The notes below the pieces were generated by a model that made no database searches, was not told the DNA's origin, and was given only the letters and a program-made list of their open reading frames with translations. Position numbers and translations under genes: made by a program. A stretch of 64,000 nucleotides of DNA from Enterobacter sp. SA187 (lineage in GTDB: Bacteria; Pseudomonadota; Gammaproteobacteria; Enterobacterales; Enterobacteriaceae), in contig NZ_CP019113.1 in NCBI RefSeq assembly GCF_001888805.2, forward strand, positions 868,001 through 932,000, in the 5' to 3' direction. Shown in pieces: positions 8,574 through 16,484 of the stretch (position 1 is its first letter; every line of letters starts with the position of its first letter).

Positions 8574-11500
8574 TAATTTACGTCCTCTGTTCCGGGTCTG
8601 TTTACGCTAAAAATCTGCTCGGGCAATCTGAAATCACGTAATTTCAGCAGCGCAAGCGGCCCTTCCCCCGCCTCGGTCCGCAGGGTGTAATGCAACGGCC
8701 TGCCATCAGGAGCTTTCCAGGTAACACTGAAGCTACTGTTTACGCCTGGATAGGGAGTAACTTCAGCCTTCTCCAGCAGGCGAATCAACCCCCATGCGCC
8801 TGGCAAATCAGCGTACTGTCGTGTTCCCGCTTGCGTACTTATCCAGCTCAGACTTGCGCCAGGGAACTCGGTATCATGTGGCCAGTTAAACCGCTTCCAG
8901 AACGGCGACTGGTTGTAATAGCTGAGTTTCTGGCTGTCGATGACCAGGTCAGTCTGCATCACGTCTTTAGCTGTTCCCGGACGTAACTCAAATCGAATAC
9001 CCGCCTCCCCTCCGGCAAAGGCGACATCAGACAGAGCGCTCAGCATATCCACGGCATCAAGAAAAGCTGGATTAAATGTTAGCCCTTGTGCACTGATACT
9101 GTCCGGTACCCAGTGACTGCCCTCTTTATGCAGCACACCACTGAGCCGGGTCTGCAAAAAGTGAGCGATACGACCGCTATCGTTATTGAGATAGCGGGCA
9201 AGGAGCGGAAGTGACACTTCACTACTGGTGTTTTTTAACGGGTATCGCCCGCCAAACGTACTGTTCCAGTCAGTGACGATTGCTGCCTGCCACTGGGCAT
9301 TGAGGCTTTCAGCGGCAGGCGTCAGTACCTGCTGCCAGGCCTGTTCGACCGGCTGAACAAATACGGTTTGTCCGAATCCATTCCACTCCTGACCAAGGCT
9401 CGCGGCGACAAGGCTGCCATAATCACGGGTTTCGGTCAGGTCGACTGCCTTTCCCTGAAACACGGTTTGCGCCAGTGTTCGGCTCATCGCCTGGGGATCA
9501 GGGGCATTAACTACCTGCTGGAGTTTAAGCCGCACCTGAGTGACGCGGGTCAGGAAAGTTTTCAGACTCAGAGTCATGCTGTCCCCACTCGCCATCAGTG
9601 ACAGTACAGGGCCAAAAGTGCTATCCAGCGGGCCCTGTACGCCCGTTTGCTGATCAAAAGCAGGTTTCTCGTCACGGTTTAATAAATCTTTTGCGGATTT
9701 AACCAGCGAATCCGGCAATGCCCCAGTAAGTTGGCCAGTTTTACCCTGTACGCTCAGGGTATTCATCAGCGCAACCAGCGGAGACTGGCGCACGTCAGCC
9801 ATCAGTGTGAGCTGATCTATGGAATCCGATAGCGTCCGGGCCGGACGGAGCCGCAGGCTGTTGAGAAAGGCCAGCCAGCTTGCAGAGAAATCGGCGAAAT
9901 AACGCGCCTCAAGGCTCGCTTGCAATGCATCCGGGGACGCCTGCTGTAAGGCGTTCGTTCTGTTGTCGCTTAACACCCAGTCCATTTCTTCGCGACGCTC
10001 ACTGACTATCCGCTCAATGGCTGGCCGGACGGTTTCTTCCCATGCTTTGCGGGTAAACATGCCCGGTACAACCTCGTCCGTTGTAAAAAGACGTGCCGCA
10101 TCCGTATCGCCGGTCATGTCCGACAAACGCATATCAGCGTACTGGTTCGCCACCTGGACGAGCATTTTTTGATAGAGGGAAGCGTCGCTATTACGCGCGC
10201 CCATCTGGCGTACCAGCAGAGTACGGACTTGGCTCACCTGCTGCGTATTTGGCTCAAGACGCCATGACGGATGTGAGGGAAGATGGCGGGCATAAAAATC
10301 CAGCAGGGCCGGTCCGCTGCCTTGCCAGAGATTGTCCGGTATGCCCTGACGCTGTTGCCAGTTTTTCAGCAACGTCTTGCTAAACCAGGCTGCGTCCATT
10401 TTTTCCGGGCAGGCCAGCATAAGCCAGAGCTTTAACTGGTCATAAGCTGGTTTCATGAGACTTTCGCGTTGTGGATTATCTGGCGATAAAGTTAACAGAG
10501 TATTTAACTGAGCCTCAAGATGCCGGGCAGCGGCATCACGCACCAGGGGCAGTGCGTTGGCTCCATAATGCGGCCAGAGCGCCATCAGTAACGCATCGTT
10601 CTGGCTCAGGCCAGCGCGACTATACCAGGGAGCGCCATGCTGTTGCCGGTATGTCAGTTGATCCAGCGTGTGCTGTAAATCCAGCTGGGCCTGCAGACGC
10701 ACAGGGAGCGGCTGTTGTTCGTCGGCGGCGCGTCTGACCTGTGATGTTGCTGAGATAATGGTTCCGCGATTTACCAGGAACGATGTCGCCATTCCTGCCC
10801 CCCACAGCACCATAGCGCCCGTGAGGATGAACATCATGACCTGGCCCCAAGCAACACCGCGTTTTTTCGCCACAAGACCAGTGGGCAGAGAAGGCAACGA
10901 CTCCAGCAAGATATCCCAGCGATTATCCCTTACCCAGTGGTGCCGAACCGTTCTCGTGGTATTTGCAGAAGCCGGACTGAACATGATCCCGGCAAGCGGA
11001 AGAGGTTGCCAGGGGATGAGTAAATCGCCCAGGGGTTCAGCGACAGAATTCGGGTCATCAGCTAGTTGTCCGGCAAGCTGCAGTAAAAATTGATGCCTGG
11101 AACAGTTACTGATCTGCTGCGTTCCTTGTTCAATTAAGGGAGGTACCAGCGCTGCAAGCTGATTACGCAACACTTCTGGCTGGCAGTTTACGGAAAGCAG
11201 GCAGCCTACGGCCTGAGTAGCCCGAACATGATCTTTACTTTCAGTGCCGTGCAGGGACCAGACATACAGGGGGAACCGCCAGCCTGACAAGCCACAGCGG
11301 GAAGTTAATGCCTGTGACATTCGCTCAATCATATCGTTGGAGGGGGGGTGCTTTTGTGCGAACGCAGAGGTCACCCAGACCACACCATCTATGGGGCGGC
11401 GGCGAAGTTTGCTCAGGGCTTCAGACCATTCCGCGTCTAAAGGTGCAGAGGGATCTCCCCCCCACAGCAGTAGCGTACCTCTGTCTTCCTGCCAGAGCTG

Positions 11501-11923
11501 GTCTGCAAGGCCTGGGGCAAGCAGCTCTACGTCATTGATACTGCCAGTGAGCAGGATGATACGTACTCTACGAGGCCAAAAGCGACCATAGTTCATGTGC
11601 AAAGCCACGCGAAGTTTTTTCATTTGAACTACATAAGAATTTTCGCTAGCCTGGCTTTTAATCTTTGAATTACTCTGCTTAATCAAGCGGATATTTAATG
11701 CGCGGAAATACTCTGACGAAACAACAGATTTTATTATCCTTAAAAATAAATCATCACATAGCAACCATCCGAAACAAATCCCAAACAAAGTAAGAGAAGC
11801 AATTAGTTTTTTTTGTTGAGTTGGTAAGTGAATAACAGGATTATCGAACCAGATAAGCGCACTGCCAATTAAAAGCAATACAATAACAACTATCCATGTG
11901 CTAAATCGTCTTTTTTTGTACAC
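8573..11923 (-). CDS. tssM: T6SS membrane complex protein TssM (IcmF family)
   Basis: A 1116-residue inner-membrane protein. Two membrane segments lie near residues 9-27 (WIVVIVLLLIGSALIWF) and 40-60, a cytoplasmic domain follows, a third membrane segment lies near 360-385, and then comes a large periplasmic domain that reaches TssJ. The cytoplasmic domain has no P-loop: the position normally holding a GxxGxGKT motif reads ILLTGSINDVELL. TssM of some systems lacks a functional nucleotide site, so this does not imply inactivation. It follows the unknown membrane gene by 21 bases and overlaps tssA. Confidence 0.93.
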   Translation of the reverse strand: MYKKRRFSTWIVVIVLLLIGSALIWFDNPVIHLPTQQKKLIASLTLFGICFGWLLCDDLFLRIIKSVVSSEYFRALNIRLIKQSNSKIKSQASENSYVVQMKKLRVALHMNYGRFWPRRVRIILLTGSINDVELLAPGLADQLWQEDRGTLLLWGGDPSAPLDAEWSEALSKLRRRPIDGVVWVTSAFAQKHPPSNDMIERMSQALTSRCGLSGWRFPLYVWSLHGTESKDHVRATQAVGCLLSVNCQPEVLRNQLAALVPPLIEQGTQQISNCSRHQFLLQLAGQLADDPNSVAEPLGDLLIPWQPLPLAGIMFSPASANTTRTVRHHWVRDNRWDILLESLPSLPTGLVAKKRGVAWGQVMMFILTGAMVLWGAGMATSFLVNRGTIISATSQVRRAADEQQPLPVRLQAQLDLQHTLDQLTYRQQHGAPWYSRAGLSQNDALLMALWPHYGANALPLVRDAAARHLEAQLNTLLTLSPDNPQRESLMKPAYDQLKLWLMLACPEKMDAAWFSKTLLKNWQQRQGIPDNLWQGSGPALLDFYARHLPSHPSWRLEPNTQQVSQVRTLLVRQMGARNSDASLYQKMLVQVANQYADMRLSDMTGDTDAARLFTTDEVVPGMFTRKAWEETVRPAIERIVSERREEMDWVLSDNRTNALQQASPDALQASLEARYFADFSASWLAFLNSLRLRPARTLSDSIDQLTLMADVRQSPLVALMNTLSVQGKTGQLTGALPDSLVKSAKDLLNRDEKPAFDQQTGVQGPLDSTFGPVLSLMASGDSMTLSLKTFLTRVTQVRLKLQQVVNAPDPQAMSRTLAQTVFQGKAVDLTETRDYGSLVAASLGQEWNGFGQTVFVQPVEQAWQQVLTPAAESLNAQWQAAIVTDWNSTFGGRYPLKNTSSEVSLPLLARYLNNDSGRIAHFLQTRLSGVLHKEGSHWVPDSISAQGLTFNPAFLDAVDMLSALSDVAFAGGEAGIRFELRPGTAKDVMQTDLVIDSQKLSYYNQSPFWKRFNWPHDTEFPGASLSWISTQAGTRQYADLPGAWGLIRLLEKAEVTPYPGVNSSFSVTWKAPDGRPLHYTLRTEAGEGPLALLKLRDFRLPEQIFSVNRPGTEDVN

Positions 11924-11944
11924 TTAACTTTCCTTAATGCAGAA

Positions 11945-13132
11945 TTACGCTGGACGTACAATGACGCACTGAGGCATTTTATCTTCTAACATGATCCACT
12001 GCGGTACTTGTGAAGAACTTGCATGTTCACAGGCGCAAATAAGCGTAATATGCCCAACAGCAAAATCAGGTTTCCCGAAAGAATTGTCTAACGAATGCTC
12101 TCGATCTTTATTAAATAAATAACCTTTAGCATCCATAGCCTCAATTATTTCAGTCTGGCTGGAGGGCGTTAGTTGACTTCGCCAGATAAAATAACCTTCA
12201 TCAGGTGAAAGCTTACCCCAGCGTACAACATCATCTATATCCTCTACTGCCTTTATCACAGATACAGGACGATGAATAAACGCCAGTGGACTAGTATGCT
12301 TTTCCTTTATCCACGCTGGCGAAGCCAGTAATAACAATGAAATTGACTCAGCCTGATTATCACCTTTATCTCCAAAGAGATTGACCTCAACAGAAAGTAC
12401 AAGTGACGGACTCTGCTCGTCCAGCCACTCATCCAGCCACATAAGCCCATCGTCGTCGGGTCTGAAAATAATAGGATGAAGAGCGTATCGCTCCGGGAAA
12501 ATGCGTTGCCATATACTCAGAAAGCAGGTATCACTTACTGTTTGATCGTGACGGATACGCACCGTTACAGGCTCATTAAGGGCATACTGTTCCAACTCAG
12601 GCGTCAGCATACGCAGCAAAGTGTAAAGGTGCATTTCTAAACGAGAGCAATATTCCGCAACCGTATTGCTTTTAGCTGGTGGGTGAAGGAGTGCATTACT
12701 CACCACCGAGGCAGTACGAGAGCAATAAACAGTTTGCAAAGGGCTTGCACCCAACAATAATGCAGCAGCCAGTTTATTTTTCGCTGCGGGGGTGACATAT
12801 GCCATTCCCAGCATCCCTAATGCCTGTTGCCCGGCTTCCTCTCTGCTTTTTAATTCCTCTGCATATAACTGGTTCCAGTGTGAAACTTGCTCGACCAGAT
12901 GTTCATACTGACGTAATCTTATTGCATAGCATATTAACCCCAGGGCCGATGGAATCAAAGTAGCACATATCCAGAACCAAAAAGTGTTTGCTGGTTTACC
13001 TTTCGGCCAAAAATAAAGTGTTAATATAAACCCAGTAAGCATGCAGATAGCTATAAAAACGAGCCAGCGCATTTTTTCAGGAGGCTTAGGCAACACTTTA
13101 GGTTCTGGCAAATTCCTTATTTCTACAGGCAT
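11945..13132 (-). CDS. Uncharacterised two-helix membrane protein in the T6SS operon
   Basis: I do not recognise a named family. The 395-residue protein starts with a proline-rich stretch, then two close membrane helices (about 22-42 and 50-70), a short coiled-coil-like segment (YEHLVEQVSHWNQLYAEELK) and a soluble C-terminal domain of about 300 residues. The topology suggests an inner-membrane anchor with a large cytoplasmic domain. It lies between PAAR (3-base gap) and tssM (21-base gap), so it is co-expressed with spike and membrane complex. It may assist cargo loading or TssJLM assembly; that is inference from position. Confidence 0.75.
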   Translation of the reverse strand: MPVEIRNLPEPKVLPKPPEKMRWLVFIAICMLTGFILTLYFWPKGKPANTFWFWICATLIPSALGLICYAIRLRQYEHLVEQVSHWNQLYAEELKSREEAGQQALGMLGMAYVTPAAKNKLAAALLLGASPLQTVYCSRTASVVSNALLHPPAKSNTVAEYCSRLEMHLYTLLRMLTPELEQYALNEPVTVRIRHDQTVSDTCFLSIWQRIFPERYALHPIIFRPDDDGLMWLDEWLDEQSPSLVLSVEVNLFGDKGDNQAESISLLLLASPAWIKEKHTSPLAFIHRPVSVIKAVEDIDDVVRWGKLSPDEGYFIWRSQLTPSSQTEIIEAMDAKGYLFNKDREHSLDNSFGKPDFAVGHITLICACEHASSSQVPQWIMLEDKMPQCVIVRPA

Positions 13133-13135
13133 AGC

Positions 13136-13393
13136 TTAACGTTTCCCCGCCGTTGGCAGGGAGGTAATCAGTGTACAACCACATCCGCACCGATGACCAT
13201 GCAAAGCGATAGGACGCCCATTCCATTTAGATCCAACATCGCCTTCTGCGATAAAAGTTACGCCATGTACAGGGCAGGATACTTTATCCAGCATACAGGA
13301 AACTGCCTTACCCATAAATATGAGACCAGCACTGCCCTCAAGAACGGTACCACCATGAGAGGTTTTATCTCCGATCCGTATTACGCCAAGCAT
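13136..13393 (-). CDS. PAAR-domain T6SS spike-tip protein
   Basis: An 85-residue stand-alone PAAR protein, which sharpens the VgrG spike and can carry effectors. The opening RIGDKTSHGGTVLEGS is the PAAR signature, and His/Cys residues (CPVHG, HGHRCGCGC) supply the zinc site at the tip. There is no toxin extension. It is separated from the SUMF1 genes by about 200 AT-rich bases and leads directly into the unknown 395-residue gene and tssM. Confidence 0.92.
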   Translation of the reverse strand: MLGVIRIGDKTSHGGTVLEGSAGLIFMGKAVSCMLDKVSCPVHGVTFIAEGDVGSKWNGRPIALHGHRCGCGCTLITSLPTAGKR

Positions 13394-13597
13394 ATAAATA
13401 CCTCCATATAATCATTTACTGTGAGAAAACCTCAAAGATTATTATTACACGAGCACTTTAATAGGCTGCACCTGTTCTTGCACTGAAAATATAAATAACT
13501 ATATTACCCACCCCAACACTGGCACCTTCAATTTAAATTAAAATTTAGTAAAAGTAGAAAAAGTTAGAATAAAAGCGTTACAACACATCAAGGAAAT

Positions 13598-14566
13598 TTA
13601 TTTTATTGGATCCGGAGAATTAACGACGCAACGTACTGTTGTGCTGGCTGGATAAGGATTATCTTTTATTTTGTAGCCTCGAAAAAACGTCAACCCGACA
13701 TCCCCTGATGGATCAGGATTATTTCCCCCACGTAAAACTTTGAGGTATTGCCCACTATCATCATCTTTAATAACCGGTTTTGCGGGACCCTGAGGGTTTA
13801 TTACCGGAGACCGGCTATAATAATCAGGATCGTACCAGTCCAGCACCCACTCATATCCATTCTCTGCCATTCCAAATAATCCTATCGAGTTTGGAGGGTA
13901 TTTATCGACAGAGAAATTAATTAATATACTATTTATTCCAAGAGAATCCTCCACAAGGTGACGATCTACATCGGTGGCATAATTTTCGCCTCTACCGTCT
14001 TTAGCATTACTACGCCAGACGCCATTATCCGTCGAGACCAAGATATATTGACCTCGACTACGTGCCGCGTACTCCCATTGCGCTTCTGTAGGAAGCGAAA
14101 AAGGTTGTCCGGATTCTTTTCTCAACCAGTTACAATACTCATTAGCTTCTGTCCATGTTACTATGGCCGGACTTCTTTTGAAATAAGTCATATCAGACAA
14201 CATTTCGCTCTCAAATTTATGTGCAAAAATTTGCTCTGACAACCCAGCAATTTTCAGATAGCATTTATAATCTTCATGCGTCACTTTGAACTTGCTTATT
14301 GAATAACCAGTTAATTCAACTTCGTGTAGCGGTTTTGTGTCTTTTTCTGATGAACAATAAGGCCCACCATTGCGCTCTTTTTTACAGAAATCTCCCATCC
14401 AGAATGTTCCGCCTTTGACATACACAAGGTCTTTTTTTACACGCGTGAGATATTGCTGTAATTCTTCCTGCTCTTGTGGAGTACGGTTTACTACCTGACT
14501 GGCATTGTCGCAACCACCGATTAATAAGAAAAGAAACAGGCTACAATTTATGAATTTTTGGTTCAT
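13598..14566 (-). CDS. SUMF1-fold lipoprotein, third tandem copy
   Basis: A 322-residue lipoprotein with signal peptide and lipobox IGGC (Cys about residue 19), then a formylglycine-generating-enzyme (SUMF1/FGE-sulfatase) domain from about 45 on. Fold signatures are YVKGGTFWMGDF, LPTEAQWEYAAR, GLFGMAENGYEWVLDWY and VLRGGN. The FGE catalytic Cys pair after the RGG motif is absent: the segment reads DVGLTFFRGYKIKDNPYP. It is therefore probably not a sulfatase-activating enzyme. It overlaps the preceding copy by 4 bases (ATGA). Candidate roles are periplasmic immunity to the 769-residue effector upstream or a TagR-like regulator; both are inference. Confidence 0.85.
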   Translation of the reverse strand: MNQKFINCSLFLFLLIGGCDNASQVVNRTPQEQEELQQYLTRVKKDLVYVKGGTFWMGDFCKKERNGGPYCSSEKDTKPLHEVELTGYSISKFKVTHEDYKCYLKIAGLSEQIFAHKFESEMLSDMTYFKRSPAIVTWTEANEYCNWLRKESGQPFSLPTEAQWEYAARSRGQYILVSTDNGVWRSNAKDGRGENYATDVDRHLVEDSLGINSILINFSVDKYPPNSIGLFGMAENGYEWVLDWYDPDYYSRSPVINPQGPAKPVIKDDDSGQYLKVLRGGNNPDPSGDVGLTFFRGYKIKDNPYPASTTVRCVVNSPDPIK

Positions 14567-15531
14567 TTTATCGGGTGCGGAGAATTAACCACGCAACGTA
14601 CTGTTGTACTGGCTGGATAAGGATTATCTTTAACTCTGTAGGCACGATAAAACGTGAACCCCACTTCGCTACCTGGGCCAGGGGCCTCACCGCCTCGCAA
14701 CACCTTAAAATATTGGCCAGTGTCCTCATCCTTCATTACAGGGTTATTAGGACCTCTCGGATCTTTTCTTATTGATCTTTTATAATACTCATCATCATAC
14801 CAGTCAGTTACCCATTCATACCCATTATCTGACATGCCATACAATCCTAAAGGTGAAGCAGGAAATTTATCTACAGGGAAATGGACTAGTGATCCATTTA
14901 TTCCGTAAGTTTCTTCCACTATGCGGCGATCCCCATCTGTAGCATAATTTCCCCCTAATCCAGTACTGGGATTATTCCGCCATGTGCCATCATCCGTCGC
15001 AATTATTATATATTTCCCGCGACTGCGTGAGGCATATTCCCATTGCGCCTCTGTAGGCATTGAAAAAGGAAGCCCTGTAACTTTTCCAAGCCAAGAACAG
15101 TAATTATTTGCTTCTGTCCATGTCACTACAGCAGGACTATTATCAAAGTGAGTCATCGTTGCCAGCATCTCCTTTTGATAATTTTCATTTACATACTGAT
15201 CTGGCAAACCCATCGCCTTTAAGTAGAAATTATAATCTTCATGAGTCACTTTAAACTTGCTAATGGAATAACTACTAAGCTCCACTTCGTGCAAAGGTTT
15301 TGTATCTTTTTCTGATGAACAACAAGGGCCGCCATTACGCATTTTTTTACAGAAATCTCCCATCCAGAACGTTCCGCCTTTAACATACACAAGGTCTTTT
15401 TTTATACGCTTGAGGTATTGCTGTAATTCTTCCTGCTCTTGTGGAGTACGGTTTACTGCCTGACTGGCATTGTCGCAACCACCGATTAGTAAGAAAAGAA
15501 ACAGGCTATAATTTATGGATTTTTGGTTCAT
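14563..15531 (-). CDS. SUMF1-fold lipoprotein, second tandem copy
   Basis: This 322-residue paralogue has the same lipobox IGGC and the same SUMF1 fold. Its first 60 and last 25 residues are almost identical to the third copy, while the middle (about 95-130 and 165-215) differs. It has the same loss of the FGE cysteine pair (EVGFTFYRAYRVKDN). It overlaps both neighbours by 4 bases, so all three copies are translated as a coupled string. Divergent cores with conserved ends suggest duplication followed by selection on a binding surface. Confidence 0.85.
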   Translation of the reverse strand: MNQKSINYSLFLFLLIGGCDNASQAVNRTPQEQEELQQYLKRIKKDLVYVKGGTFWMGDFCKKMRNGGPCCSSEKDTKPLHEVELSSYSISKFKVTHEDYNFYLKAMGLPDQYVNENYQKEMLATMTHFDNSPAVVTWTEANNYCSWLGKVTGLPFSMPTEAQWEYASRSRGKYIIIATDDGTWRNNPSTGLGGNYATDGDRRIVEETYGINGSLVHFPVDKFPASPLGLYGMSDNGYEWVTDWYDDEYYKRSIRKDPRGPNNPVMKDEDTGQYFKVLRGGEAPGPGSEVGFTFYRAYRVKDNPYPASTTVRCVVNSPHPIK

Positions 15532-16484
15532 TTTATTGGGTCCGGTGAATTAACGACGCAACGTACTGTTGTACTGGCTGGATAAGGATTATCTTTAATA
15601 TTCGATGCTCGACTAAAAGTAACGCCTTCTGGCGCGCCGGGTACAAGATGATTTACAGCACGTAAAACTTTCAGATATTGTCCAGAATCATCATCTTTGA
15701 CTATAGGTTTATCTGGACCTTGAGGATCTTTTTTTGGGGATTTTTCATAATAATAAGGGTCATACCAGTCATGCACCCACTCCCAACCATTATCAGCCAT
15801 ACCATACATTCCAAGTGGAGTGGGAGGATATTTATCTACCGGGAAATGTATAGAAGTACTATCGATGCCTAAATCCTTCTCTACTGCCCACCTATCCTCA
15901 TCTGTAGCGAAGTTTTCACCATATCCTGTTTTTTCATTTTTCCGCCAAGAACCATCATCTGTTGCCACTAAAATATACTGACCGCGCGCACGAGCCGCAT
16001 ATTCCCATTGAGCTTCCGTAGGAAGCGAAAAAGGCATTTTAGTTTCTTTTTTTAACCAATCACAATAATTAAAAGCCTCAGTCCATGTAATAATCGCCGG
16101 ACTTCTTTCAAAATATATCATATTATAAAAAATTTCATTGTAGCTTTTCTTTTCAAAATTCTTTTTTGGCAACTTTTTCATTTTTAAATAGAAGTCATAG
16201 TCTTCATGAGTTACTTTAAACTTACTAATGGAATAACTCTCAAGCTCCACTTCATGCAATGGTTTATTATCCTTTTCTGATGAACAATAAGGTCCACCAT
16301 TGCGCATTTTTTTGCAGAAATCTCCCATCCAGAACGTTCCGCCTTTGACGTAGACAAGCTCTGATTTGATTTTATTGACAAACTGTTTAAGTTCAGCCTG
16401 TTCGTCAGCGGTAAGTTTTTTAGTTTCCGTTGCATTATCACAACCGCTAACAAATAATAACAGAACTATAAAATAAATACGCAT
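15528..16484 (-). CDS. SUMF1-fold lipoprotein, first tandem copy
   Basis: A 318-residue lipoprotein with lipobox VSGC (Cys about 15) and a SUMF1 domain. Its signal peptide and N-terminal helix differ from the other two copies, and it is richer in lysine. The start ATG 16484 overlaps the stop of the 769-residue effector gene by one base (TGATG); the frame runs 3 bases further to a TTG that I reject. The catalytic FGE cysteines are missing (EGVTFSRASNIKDN). Direct coupling to the effector makes it the prime candidate for the cognate immunity protein. Confidence 0.85.
   Translation of the reverse strand: MRIYFIVLLLFVSGCDNATETKKLTADEQAELKQFVNKIKSELVYVKGGTFWMGDFCKKMRNGGPYCSSEKDNKPLHEVELESYSISKFKVTHEDYDFYLKMKKLPKKNFEKKSYNEIFYNMIYFERSPAIITWTEAFNYCDWLKKETKMPFSLPTEAQWEYAARARGQYILVATDDGSWRKNEKTGYGENFATDEDRWAVEKDLGIDSTSIHFPVDKYPPTPLGMYGMADNGWEWVHDWYDPYYYEKSPKKDPQGPDKPIVKDDDSGQYLKVLRAVNHLVPGAPEGVTFSRASNIKDNPYPASTTVRCVVNSPDPIK

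Larger units (their letters stand above)
13598..16484 (-). repeat. Three tandem diverged copies of a SUMF1 lipoprotein gene
   Basis: Three consecutive genes of about 960-970 bases are head-to-tail duplicates. The 3' ends (about 13610-13665, 14575-14630 and 15535-15595) and the segments encoding FWMGDFCKK are nearly identical at DNA level, while the central parts have diverged. The different cores argue against an assembly artefact. Confidence 0.85.

Noticed and set aside
14563..16484. SUMF1 proteins as sulfatase-maturing enzymes
   Set aside because: The cysteine pair needed for formylglycine generation is not present at the aligned position, and no sulfatase gene is in the window.
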